From NCBI GenBank assembly GCA_049289295.1, contig JBATLL010000070.1, forward strand, positions 1 through 64,000: a stretch of 64,000 bases of DNA, written 5' to 3'. Below the pieces are notes generated by a model that worked only from the letters and a program-made list of their open reading frames with translations, ran no database searches and was not told the DNA's origin. Positions 52,102 through 60,500 of this stretch are shown piece after piece. Each line of letters begins with the position of its first letter. Position 1 is the stretch's first letter. The DNA comes from BOKV01 sp049289295. Its GTDB lineage: Bacteria; Pseudomonadota; Alphaproteobacteria; Rhizobiales; Rhizobiaceae. Both the position numbers and the translations under genes were made by a program.

Positions 52102-53934
52102 CTACTGCGCTTTTGGGTCCTGAGCCGGTGCCAGCGCCGGATCGCGCGTGATGATGGGCTTTGCCAGCGTTCCGCCTACAAAGACCAATGCATAGGAACT
52201 GCGCTCGCTGGCCCCCTGTGTAGGTGCAATTCTGGCCCGTACGGCAATGCCGCCATTGCGCATGTCTGCGCCGCCATAAAGGCTCGCGGAAACATCCTTG
52301 CCGTTGAAGATGACATCCCTCAGCCAGGCTCGCCCACCGTCGAACGCAACCTTGCCGGAAATGGCATCAAACGCGAAGGAGCCGCCGAGCGCCGGTTCCT
52401 TTTTCCCGCCTGAATCGTTCACCATCAGGGCATGAATCGTCGAGAAGTCCACACCGCTCAGTGAACCGCTCCCGCTTTTCACGTCGATCAGGCCGGAAAT
52501 CTCCTTACCGGAGGAGCTTGTGTTCGGCACAAGGGAATTGACGGAGAATTTGATCGTCGAAGTGGCCGAGACACTGAATGCGGAAGTTGGCAGCAACCCG
52601 GTCAGCTTTCCCAGTGCCACACCGCTGAACGTGCCCTCGGCATTTGACCTGGTGCCTGACTCCTCCGGAGTGACGATCAGGCGTGCAACGAGCGTACCGT
52701 CATACATTTCCGCGTTGCCAACATCGACAGTCAGTCTGGCGTTTCGCGCCGAGATCGCTGCTGCCATGTTGTCGGCAGTGGTGTCGAGAATCTTGACCTT
52801 GCCCGCGGACAGGCGGATGTCGGAATCAAACAGCTTGAGCAGGCTTTCGTCCCCGGCACTGGAGCCGGGCTGTTCGCCATACTGGCGGAAGGCAGCGACA
52901 TAATTGTCGAGATTGAGTGAGGAAAAGGCGAGTGTGCCGTTGACCTGCGGAATGCCGCTTTCAGGCCTTACCAGTTGCAGAATGCCTGTCGCTGTATTCT
53001 CACCCATCTTGAATTCGGATTCGGTGAATTGCACCTGGCTGGGCGTGACATTGATCTTGCCGCGTGCGCCAAAGCTGCCGAGATTGATGCCCGGGTCGAC
53101 ACCTTGACCCATCATTGCCAGGAACCTGTTCAGCGATGTCACATCAAGGGCTCCATTGCCCGAAAGGTGCAGCCCGGCCAGCATGTTCGAATCACCTGAA
53201 TAAGTGAACCTGAAGGTCGCCGAATTGATCTTCATCTGCGAAACGCTGGTGCCGCCAGCTGCCAGCAGCAGGGGAGCGTCCGTACCCACGCTGAATTCGA
53301 TCGCCTCGTTGCGCCAGACACCGTTTCCGGAGGTCACCAGTGCCGATGCCGTGGTTGGCCAGTCGATCTGCATGTCCAGATTGCTGAACATCTCGCTTGT
53401 TCCGGCAGCCTCATTGGCGAGGTTGATGAGCCCGTCCACGACCTTGATGTGGCCGACCTGCAATGTGTTCAGCCCCGACAGATCGGTCTTGGCATTGGTT
53501 TCCGTTCCTGCCCTTGCTGCCCTTGCATCTTCCAGTAGCGAATGCAGCCGACCGCCCGAGACGGGCCATGCCATGCTGCCATCAGCCCTGAAGCGAAGGT
53601 TGAACGTCGGCCTTATGAGCTCGAAGGAATCCGGCTTGAAGCGCCCCCTCAAGGCATTGAGGAAACCGATATTGCCGCGCATGCGCTCCATTTCGACGAA
53701 TGGCTTCTGCGCTCCTTGCGCCGGCATGAACACATTGGCTGCTTCCACTGTCAGGAACGGGAAAAGCAGAATGCGCACCTTGCCCGAGATCGAGGGCTTG
53801 ATCCCGGTGAGTTCCCACAGCTTGGTTTCAATCCCCTGCCGCAATTTTTCGGGCGGCGTCAGGTATGGCGCGCTGATCAGCAGAGCCACGCCCAGCACTA
53901 GACCGGCTGCAAGAATGGCGCGAAATCGCTTCAT
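52102..53934 (-). CDS. AsmA family protein
   Basis: A 610-residue cell-envelope protein of the AsmA group, which are inner-membrane-anchored, periplasmic, beta-rich proteins linked to lipid transport and outer-membrane homeostasis. An N-terminal anchor (ILAAGLVLGVALLISAPYL) leads into the AsmA N-domain (IKPSISGKVRILLFPFLTVEA), and the C-terminal domain has ISGKVAFDGGRAWLRDVIF and GGADMRNGGIAVRARI. It ends in a low-complexity Ala/Pro tail. Its promoter should lie in the 53935-54150 part of the gene-free gap. Confidence 0.9.
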   Translation of the reverse strand: MKRFRAILAAGLVLGVALLISAPYLTPPEKLRQGIETKLWELTGIKPSISGKVRILLFPFLTVEAANVFMPAQGAQKPFVEMERMRGNIGFLNALRGRFKPDSFELIRPTFNLRFRADGSMAWPVSGGRLHSLLEDARAARAGTETNAKTDLSGLNTLQVGHIKVVDGLINLANEAAGTSEMFSNLDMQIDWPTTASALVTSGNGVWRNEAIEFSVGTDAPLLLAAGGTSVSQMKINSATFRFTYSGDSNMLAGLHLSGNGALDVTSLNRFLAMMGQGVDPGINLGSFGARGKINVTPSQVQFTESEFKMGENTATGILQLVRPESGIPQVNGTLAFSSLNLDNYVAAFRQYGEQPGSSAGDESLLKLFDSDIRLSAGKVKILDTTADNMAAAISARNARLTVDVGNAEMYDGTLVARLIVTPEESGTRSNAEGTFSGVALGKLTGLLPTSAFSVSATSTIKFSVNSLVPNTSSSGKEISGLIDVKSGSGSLSGVDFSTIHALMVNDSGGKKEPALGGSFAFDAISGKVAFDGGRAWLRDVIFNGKDVSASLYGGADMRNGGIAVRARIAPTQGASERSSYALVFVGGTLAKPIITRDPALAPAQDPKAQ

Positions 53935-54149
53935 GCCAAAGCCTGTTCCTTGTTCATTCGCCGAAAGCAGGAGGGGAAGCGAACCTATGCAGCTTCCAGA
54001 CCCGTTCGGCTCTCCCCAGAAAAACAGGTTTGCCAGCCAGCAGGTGCTTTGACAATCCCGGATTATGCCGCATCACGAGATTCGCGCAGCTGTGCCAGTC
54101 CAGGTTCCGGCCACGTCATGGTTAAGCATTTATGTTCGCGAAATTAACT

Positions 54150-54179
54150 TTGATGGGATTCAAGATTGGTTTGTATAAA
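54150..54179 (+). promoter_or_regulatory. candidate sigma-70 promoter of a plus-strand small RNA
   Basis: TTGATG (54150-54155) and TATAAA (54174-54179) are separated by 18 bases, a fair match to -35 and -10 boxes. They lie in the 399-base gene-free gap between AsmA and the iron-type permease, both minus-strand genes, so a plus-strand promoter here does not serve a recognised gene. Confidence 0.5.
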
Positions 54180-54186
54180 ATTGTAA

Positions 54187-54350
54187 TCTTCCCGGTAATG
54201 AGATGGAAAGGCGAGTCGCGCACATTGGCTGCAACTTAAGGGTTAGGGAGAGGGTTCCCGGAAACGTCTCCGGAAATATTATCCCGAGTGTTTTGTGTAG
54301 TGTGTGTCCTGAATATCATCTTCAAGCGGGCTTTCAGCCCGCTTTTTTTT
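54187..54350 (+). ncRNA. candidate small RNA ending at a strong terminator
   Basis: Transcription from the promoter-like element would start near 54187 and run about 160 bases to a strong terminator. Between 53935 and 54333 there is no convincing gene. The predicted transcript holds a second inverted repeat (CCGGA ... TCCGG near 54257-54273). The only short frames are a 13-codon one at 54198 without a ribosome site and one that reads through the terminator, so a non-coding RNA is the better reading. I do not recognise a named sRNA family. Exact ends are estimates. Confidence 0.5.
54325..54350 (+). terminator. strong rho-independent terminator on the plus strand
   Basis: A perfect 7-bp stem (AGCGGGC / GCCCGCT) with a 5-base loop is followed by eight Ts. 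It points on the plus strand, while both flanking genes are on the minus strand, and it overlaps the stop codon of the permease gene. Read on the minus strand it has no T-run. Confidence 0.88.
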
Positions 54351-56022
54351 GACTTGGCTCCAGTTGCATCCTGCTGAGAAGCACGACTGGAATAATGCCG
54401 ATGGCAACGATCACCAGTGCGGCAATGGCGCTGTCTTCGAACAGGGCACGCGATGCCCTTTCATAAACGAAGGTCGCCAAGGTCTGGAAATTGAAGGGTC
54501 GCAGCAGCACGGTCGCCGACAGTTCCTTCATGGTTTCGACAAAGACAAGCAGGGCCGCAGTTGCCAGCGCACCTTTCATCAATGGCAGTTCCACCTTGAA
54601 CAGTGCGCCGAGACGGGATTGGCCGAGCGTGCGCGCGGCCATGGGCAGATGCAGCGAAAGTCGTGAATAGCCTGGTTCGATGGCTCCCAGTGCAATCGCC
54701 AGGAACCGAATGGTGCAGGCATAGACGACAATCGCCGCACTTCCCGAAATGAGAAGTCCGGACGAAATACCCAGACGCTGGCGCAGCAAGCCATCGAGCT
54801 GGTTGTCGAAACTGGTGAAAGCAATGAGCGCGCCGATGGCGAGAATCGAACCAGGTAGCGCGTAACCCAGACTGGCAAGCCGCATGATGATTTTTGCCAC
54901 CACCGTGCGGCCGTGGCGCGCAAAGGTCGCCACAACGAATATCAGGGAAACCGCAAGGAGGGCAGTCAGTGCCGAGACCAGCACGCTGTTGCCCGCAGCC
55001 GAGAACAATGCTGGATCGCCGAGCTGTTCGATCCGTTTCGCCGCAAAACTTGCCATCAGCAGAACCGGCGTTGCAAACCCGGCAAGCGGTGGCATCAGGC
55101 AGGCAACAAGAGCCGCAATGGCTGCAACGCCTTTCAACCGCACCTGCGAAGCACGCGCAGTCCCGGAATCGCGCGAGTGATAGCGCTTTCGCCCCTGTGC
55201 CGTTCGTTCAATGGCGAGAAGGGCGGCCACGAAGATCATCATGATCAGCGATATCTGCGCAGCGCCAGCCAGGCTTGAGCGGTTCAGCCAGGTGTCGAAG
55301 ATCGAAAAGGTCAATGTCCTGACGCCAAGGATTTCCACCGCGCCGATATCGTTCAGCGCTTCCATCATGGCAAGGGCCGATCCCGCGATGATCGCCGGGC
55401 GGGCAAGGGGCAGGGCTATGCGCCAGAATACCCGGAAGTTGCCAGCGCCAAGCACGCGCGCAGTATCGATCACGGAAGCCCCCTGCATCTCGAAGACAAG
55501 GCGTGATGTCAGGTAGACATAGGGATAAAGCACGCTCGCCATGACGAAGATCGCACCGGGCAGGGATCGAATGTCGGGAAACCAGTAGTCCCGAGCGCTC
55601 TGGAATCCGGCCACCGAACGAAGCAGGCTCTGTACCGGCCCCGTGAAATCGAGCAGTTCGACAAAGCAATAGGCAGAGACATAGGTTGGAATTGCTAGCG
55701 GCATGACCAGTGCCCAGTGGACCAGGTTGCGTCCGGGAAAACTGTATCGGCTCACGATCCATGCCGCAGGCAGGCCGATGGCGGTACTGAGAAATCCGAC
55801 ACCAGCCAACAGTTCCACAGTTGTGAGTATGGAGCGCGGCAGCACATTCTCGATGAGGTGCGGCCACACACCATCTGACTTGCCCGCGGCAAGCATGATC
55901 AGCGACAGCACCGGAATGGCAAGCAGGACGGCAAAGGCCGCAGCTGCCGTAAGGCCAAGCACGGAAGCGCGCCCGGTCCGGTTGCGTTGCGTCGCAGGAA
56001 TTTCTGATAGTGCCAGTTTCAT
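54334..56022 (-). CDS. iron(III)-type ABC transporter permease (FbpB/AfuB-like)
   Basis: Inner-membrane protein of 562 residues made of two fused BPD_transp_1 permease domains with about twelve hydrophobic segments, the FbpB layout for ferric iron import. EAA-type loops are seen as GAGNFRVFWRIALPLARPAI in the first half and GQSRLGALFKVELPLMKGAL in the second. No binding-protein or ATPase gene adjoins it, so the partners must be elsewhere. It follows the PdhS-like kinase gene by 64 bases on the same strand. Confidence 0.9.
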   Translation of the reverse strand: MKLALSEIPATQRNRTGRASVLGLTAAAAFAVLLAIPVLSLIMLAAGKSDGVWPHLIENVLPRSILTTVELLAGVGFLSTAIGLPAAWIVSRYSFPGRNLVHWALVMPLAIPTYVSAYCFVELLDFTGPVQSLLRSVAGFQSARDYWFPDIRSLPGAIFVMASVLYPYVYLTSRLVFEMQGASVIDTARVLGAGNFRVFWRIALPLARPAIIAGSALAMMEALNDIGAVEILGVRTLTFSIFDTWLNRSSLAGAAQISLIMMIFVAALLAIERTAQGRKRYHSRDSGTARASQVRLKGVAAIAALVACLMPPLAGFATPVLLMASFAAKRIEQLGDPALFSAAGNSVLVSALTALLAVSLIFVVATFARHGRTVVAKIIMRLASLGYALPGSILAIGALIAFTSFDNQLDGLLRQRLGISSGLLISGSAAIVVYACTIRFLAIALGAIEPGYSRLSLHLPMAARTLGQSRLGALFKVELPLMKGALATAALLVFVETMKELSATVLLRPFNFQTLATFVYERASRALFEDSAIAALVIVAIGIIPVVLLSRMQLEPSQKKAG

Positions 56023-56086
56023 GCCAAGCCTATGGCGCTGTTCCGAGATCGGATCAAGCCCCCGGACCCCGGCACCTGGCCCTGTT

Positions 56087-59000
56087 TCAGTCTGCCAGCA
56101 CGCGTTGGGTCGGGAAATGCACGTTGGCTATCGTGCCTTCCCCGGGCGTGCTCTCGATGTCGAAATAGGCACGGTTGGCCTCTACCAGCGCCTTGGTGAG
56201 CGGCAGCCCAAGTCCTGTTCCCTGGCCCCGTTTCTCCTCGACAGTGCCGATCTGATGGAACGGCTTCATCGCGGTTTCGATTTCCTTCTCGGTCATGCCG
56301 CGCCCCGTGTCTCGAACGCGGAGTGCCACTTCGCCATTGCCCTCATAGACGGTCGAGACGATGACCTGTCCATTCATCGGGGTGAACTTGATAGCGTTGG
56401 AAACGAGGTTGAGAATGATCTGGCGAATTGATCTTGCGTCTGCCACCACACGCGGTACCGCACGAGAAAGCGATGTGCGGATGATGATCCGCTCCCGGTT
56501 CGCCTGCGGCTGCAACAACGCCACGGTCTCGGAAACGATCTGATTGAGGTCAACGGCCTCGTATGTCAGGTCGATCTTGCCCGCTTCGATCTTCGAAATG
56601 TCGAGAAGGTCATTGATGAGGTCGAGGACATGCACGCCTGACCGGTTGATGTCGCGCAGATATTCCCTGTAACGCTCATTGCCAACAGGACCGAAGCGTT
56701 CCTCGATCATGACATCGGAAAAGCCGATGATGGCATTGAGCGGGGTGCGGATCTCATGGCTGACCCTTGCCAGGAAGTCGGTCTTCTGCTCGCTGGCCAG
56801 TTCGGCAGCCCGGCGCGCGCCGACAAGTTCCTCTTCGGCCTTCTTCCACTGCGTGATGTCCCTGAGCACCAGGCAGAGTTTGCCGTCCGTGCCCATCCTG
56901 CCGATCGTGACGAAAAGCGGGATCAGGCCTCCATTTGCTTCCTTGGCAATCACCTCGCGACCATCATTGATGATACCGGCCACGCCAGGCTGTGAAAGTT
57001 CGTTGATATAATCCGTCAGCGGCTTGTGGCTTTCCTGGGCAAAGAAGTCGGTCAGATGCTTGCCGGCAGCACTGTCGAAATCCGTGCCGAAAAGCGCTTC
57101 CGCGGAACTGTTGACCGAAGCGATCTGCCCGTCCCTGTCGATGATGATGATGCCGTCTGTCGCCGTGTCGAGAATGTTCTGAAGTTCGCTGACGCGAGCA
57201 ATGTCGATTGCCGCCTTCTCGTGCTGGACTTCACTTGAGCGCGTGCGGAAGGTCAGAAGCAGTGCCTTGCCGCCATCCCACGGCACGGTTTGCAGGACAG
57301 GATTGATCGCAATCGAGCTTCCATCCCTGCGGGAAAGCCTTGAATGGTGCATGCCGTCGCCATCGACGCTGTCGCCCGACAGGAGAGCATCGACACCGCC
57401 AGCGCGCGCCAGTTCATCCACACTGTCATAGCCGCTCAATGTGAGCAGTTCGGGATTTGCAAACAGGGTCGCGCCATTGCGGTAGATCAGGATCGGAGCC
57501 GGAAGCTGGTTGAGCAGCGAGGTGTCTATGGCTGGACGCCCCCCACCCTGTGCGCCATGTGTGCCCTGAGTACCCTGGGAGCTTTGGGCTTCTGCCACTT
57601 CGGCGGTTGCTTCCTTGCTGCTTCCATCGTCGGAATCTGCTGGCTCCACACTGCGCAGCGTACGTCCGATCTCGGAGAATGCCTGGCTTTCGCGCTGGTT
57701 GAGCCGGTCATTGCCCTCGGGCTTGCGGCGGCTGGTCAGTGGCACGATATTGTCGCCGCGATGCATCGCGCTGTCCTGCGCGTGTTCATCCTCCGGCGCC
57801 GATTGCCTGGCGGCCTTGTCTTCAAGTGGCAATTCCCAGTGTCGTTCCTCGACTGCATTGCTTTCGGTCAGATCATCGTGGCCAGCGTCGAATTCAGGCG
57901 CATCCGATCTCGCTTCGAGCGCTTTTCCGGTTTCTTCGGGATCAATGATCGCGTCTGCGGTACGAATGATCCCGAAGCCACGGAAACCGTCAAACCGGCG
58001 AGCGGCGTCAAAAGCGGGAAGGGCAGCCAGATCAATGGGAACCGCCAGATCCGTTCCCTGCACTGGCCAGAAAACGCTCTTGCCGGACCACGTGTCGCGC
58101 TTCTCCAGAAGGCGCGCTATATCATTGGTGCGGTCGAACCCGAACACGCGGGCAACGTCGCGCCATTTGCGGCCGACAATGTCGGCTGCATTGGGGCCGA
58201 CCGTCTGGGCAAGCTCCGGGGAAACTGAACGGAATTGCTGGTCAGCGTCGATGATCCAGGCAAAACGAACCGGCGCACCACCGGCGCGAAAACTGAATTG
58301 AACCGGCGCGTCCGATTCCGGCGTTTCGCTGTCCTGTGCCATTTCCTGTTTTTCGAACTGAACAGTTGGCGAACCCCTGTCCTCGTCTGCAACAGCTTCT
58401 CGAGCGGCGCCGCGTTCAACCCCTGCATACCAACGGTCAAGCAGGGAAGGCTTGCGCTGCGATGGCATGGAAGCCTCGTCTTCGCCAGCATCATCCAATG
58501 GTGAACCGTCGGCTTCATCCATATCGTGTGCGAGTTCACCCGCTGGCTCGCTGGCGAGTTTCTCTTCGTCACGTTCGCTGCCTGGATGGAACAGCTGTTC
58601 TTCCTCATAATCTTCTGGCGCAAGGTCGGGCTCGTCTTCAGGCAACCTGTCATTGAGTCCCGCTGATACGCCCGGTTCATGTGCCTGCGCCTCGACGAAA
58701 TCGGAGGCGATGACTTCACCATCTTCCGGCATGTGAACAATGTCGGATGGCTCAGTCGCATCGCCGGTGTCCTGCTCGGCTTCGGCAGATGCCGGTGCAG
58801 CGCACACAACCAGATAGCGGGCAGGCCGGTCGTGAATACGGCCGATGCCAATCGCCAGCGTGGTCCCCACGGCACTTGTCTGCGCGCGCTTTACCAGCCG
58901 GTCGGATTCATGTGCGGCTTCCTGCACGAGTTCCAGCAGGACATCGGGATCGATATCCATTTCCGCAAAGCTTTCGGTGGCACCGATCGGCAAGCCGAAT

Positions 59001-59458
59001 TCGTCAACGACAGCAGCGGAATCAGCAAACCCGGCAAGCGAATCGACCGCGCCCTGCGCCAGTTCATGCTCGCGCGGCGTACGTCCCGTCCGCTCGTCAC
59101 GGCATACGAGAAGCAAGGCATGATCGTCCTGCGACAGGCTTACACGCGACAATTCGCACTGGATCAGTTCCGTGCGCAATCCCTTTGCGACCCGAAAGCC
59201 GCGCACCAGCGGTTCATCATCCTCGATCTGCGAAACCGCATTGGCGATCTGGCGCACAAAGGGCTGGTCGCGATTGAGCCGGTTGGAAAGCAGGTCTGCA
59301 ATACCGGACCCACCGAAAAACGCCGAGCCTGGCGCATTGGCCCAAAGGATGGCGTCCATCTGGCCTGAAAACAGGATTGCCGGGTCACTGGAAAGCACAC
59401 GCTTTCGCAGCGCCTGATGCACCGACAGATCGAGATAGGAATAATGAGTACCGGGCAT
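56087..59458 (-). CDS. pdhS: PdhS/CbrA-like PAS-domain sensor histidine kinase
   Basis: A 1123-residue cytosolic kinase. The C-terminal HisKA/HATPase core has the phosphorylated His901 (FLARVSHEIRTPLNAIIGFSD), N-box NLVSNAIKFT, and DTGRGM and GTGLGLPLTKAL boxes. Upstream lie PAS-like domains near 385-480, 650-740 and 760-880 (TDGIIIIDRDGQIASVN), and between them acidic low-complexity stretches (about 230-350 and 520-640). This layout and core are those of the PdhS/CbrA group, which controls DivK/CtrA cell-cycle signalling and polarity in Rhizobiales. No membrane segment is seen. It is monocistronic or co-transcribed with the iron permease 64 bases downstream. Confidence 0.85.
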   Translation of the reverse strand: MPGTHYSYLDLSVHQALRKRVLSSDPAILFSGQMDAILWANAPGSAFFGGSGIADLLSNRLNRDQPFVRQIANAVSQIEDDEPLVRGFRVAKGLRTELIQCELSRVSLSQDDHALLLVCRDERTGRTPREHELAQGAVDSLAGFADSAAVVDEFGLPIGATESFAEMDIDPDVLLELVQEAAHESDRLVKRAQTSAVGTTLAIGIGRIHDRPARYLVVCAAPASAEAEQDTGDATEPSDIVHMPEDGEVIASDFVEAQAHEPGVSAGLNDRLPEDEPDLAPEDYEEEQLFHPGSERDEEKLASEPAGELAHDMDEADGSPLDDAGEDEASMPSQRKPSLLDRWYAGVERGAAREAVADEDRGSPTVQFEKQEMAQDSETPESDAPVQFSFRAGGAPVRFAWIIDADQQFRSVSPELAQTVGPNAADIVGRKWRDVARVFGFDRTNDIARLLEKRDTWSGKSVFWPVQGTDLAVPIDLAALPAFDAARRFDGFRGFGIIRTADAIIDPEETGKALEARSDAPEFDAGHDDLTESNAVEERHWELPLEDKAARQSAPEDEHAQDSAMHRGDNIVPLTSRRKPEGNDRLNQRESQAFSEIGRTLRSVEPADSDDGSSKEATAEVAEAQSSQGTQGTHGAQGGGRPAIDTSLLNQLPAPILIYRNGATLFANPELLTLSGYDSVDELARAGGVDALLSGDSVDGDGMHHSRLSRRDGSSIAINPVLQTVPWDGGKALLLTFRTRSSEVQHEKAAIDIARVSELQNILDTATDGIIIIDRDGQIASVNSSAEALFGTDFDSAAGKHLTDFFAQESHKPLTDYINELSQPGVAGIINDGREVIAKEANGGLIPLFVTIGRMGTDGKLCLVLRDITQWKKAEEELVGARRAAELASEQKTDFLARVSHEIRTPLNAIIGFSDVMIEERFGPVGNERYREYLRDINRSGVHVLDLINDLLDISKIEAGKIDLTYEAVDLNQIVSETVALLQPQANRERIIIRTSLSRAVPRVVADARSIRQIILNLVSNAIKFTPMNGQVIVSTVYEGNGEVALRVRDTGRGMTEKEIETAMKPFHQIGTVEEKRGQGTGLGLPLTKALVEANRAYFDIESTPGEGTIANVHFPTQRVLAD

Positions 59459-59629
59459 GATGGTCCGCCCTCTTACGCGGCAGTTACTGGCTAAACCCGA
59501 AATCGGGCCTTCATGCGCCTCACGAAGGCAAGCAGGTTAACACATTTTTAATAAACGCATGTGCGGCCAGGGTCCAGTTTTGCGCACTTTGCAGCCGATT
59601 CCAATTCCAAAGACGGTTAATGGAAATTG

Positions 59630-59656
59630 TGCACTGCAAAAAAATGTTGCACTGCA
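59630..59656. promoter_or_regulatory. TGC-rich repeat upstream of phasin, candidate PhaR site
   Basis: TGCACTGCA occurs at 59630-59638 and 59648-59656, 18 bases apart, the copies separated by a run of A. PhaR, the polyhydroxybutyrate regulator of alphaproteobacteria, binds TGC-rich palindromic DNA near phasin genes, so these are candidate operators. The repeats are seen; binding is inferred. Confidence 0.55.
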
Positions 59657-59738
59657 CAAAAAAACGTTCTATATGAGAACAGCATCCGGCGCATCCTCCC
59701 AGAGCCGGTCCGACAAATCACATCCGATGGAGACCAAG

Positions 59739-60218
59739 ATGGCTACCAAGAAGCCCGCAAATGACGCATTCCAGTTCGCCCAGTTCGACTATTCCAAGCT
59801 GAACGAAACCTACCGCAGCATTGCCGAAAAGGCGATTGCCCAGGGCACCGAAGCCTATGACAGCTTCAAGGTTGCAGCGGAAGAAGCAACCGTTTCCGCG
59901 CAGAAGTCCTTCGAGGCCCTCCGCGATGGCATGAGCGAAATCTCCGCCAAGACCATGGAAAACACCCGCGCCAACACCGACGCTGGCGTTGCATTCTTCG
60001 AAAAGCTCACCAGCGCCAAGACACTTGCTGAAGCACTCGAACTGCAGGGCGAGTATTTCCGCTCCGCATTCGAAACAATTGCCACCCAGGCACGTGAAGT
60101 GCAGGAACTGTCGGCAAAGGTCGGCGAAAAGACCGTTGCTCCAGCCAAGGAAGCCGTAGAAAAGGCATCCGCACCGGTCAAGGCAGCAGTTGAAAAGGCA
60201 ATCGTAAAGGCAGCCTGA
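59739..60218 (+). CDS. phasin family protein (polyhydroxyalkanoate granule-associated)
   Basis: A 159-residue, almost fully helical, amphipathic protein of the phasin family that coats polyhydroxybutyrate granules. Typical segments are DYSKLNETYRSIAEKAIAQG, NTDAGVAFFEKLTSAKTLAE and EALELQGEYFRSAFETIATQ; the tail is rich in Ala, Lys and Val (KEAVEKASAPVKAAVEKA). I chose ATG 59739 because GGAG lies 6 bases before it; an ATG at 59727 overlaps that ribosome site. Preceded by TGC repeats and followed by a strong terminator, it is a single-gene unit. Confidence 0.9.
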   Translation: MATKKPANDAFQFAQFDYSKLNETYRSIAEKAIAQGTEAYDSFKVAAEEATVSAQKSFEALRDGMSEISAKTMENTRANTDAGVAFFEKLTSAKTLAEALELQGEYFRSAFETIATQAREVQELSAKVGEKTVAPAKEAVEKASAPVKAAVEKAIVKAA

Positions 60219-60259
60219 AACGGCTTCCTGGACGAAAAGTCCTGAAATACTGACAAGAG

Positions 60260-60286
60260 GCCGGAACCAGTTTCCGGCCTTTTTTG
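60260..60286 (+). terminator. rho-independent terminator of the phasin gene
   Basis: An 8-bp stem (GGCCGGAA / TTCCGGCC) with a 5-base loop is followed by six Ts, 41 bases past the phasin stop. Confidence 0.9.
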
Positions 60287-60379
60287 CAATGGATGGGGTT
60301 TCAGCGCGCCTGCGGACTTGCAAAATCCGGCAGCCCGCCTTATTCCACCACTGCCCTTCGGTCTGCGGACCGGTGCAAT

Positions 60380-60456
60380 GCGGTTGTAGCTCAGTTGGTT
60401 AGAGCGTTGGATTGTGGCTCCAGAGGTCGGTGGTTCGAACCCACCCAACCGTACCA
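60380..60456 (+). tRNA. tRNA-His (anticodon GTG), CCA encoded
   Basis: A complete 77-base cloverleaf: acceptor GCGGTTG pairing with CAACCGT, D-loop TAGCTCAGTTGG, anticodon loop TTGTGGC between TTGGA and TCCAG, T-arm GGTGG-TTCGAAC-CCACC, then A73 and CCA. Position -1 is T, so the universal extra G is not encoded, and base pair 1-72 is G-U with A73. This is the form known in many alphaproteobacteria. No integrated element or repeated 3' end is seen beside it. Confidence 0.95.
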
Positions 60457-60500
60457 TCTCCCTGAATTGAAAGTTCCCGATTTCGCAGCGGTTTTCCCGC

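Noticed and set aside
54198..54352. Short coding frames within the candidate sRNA
   Set aside because: One frame has only 13 codons and no ribosome site. The longer one reads through the terminator hairpin and its T-run.
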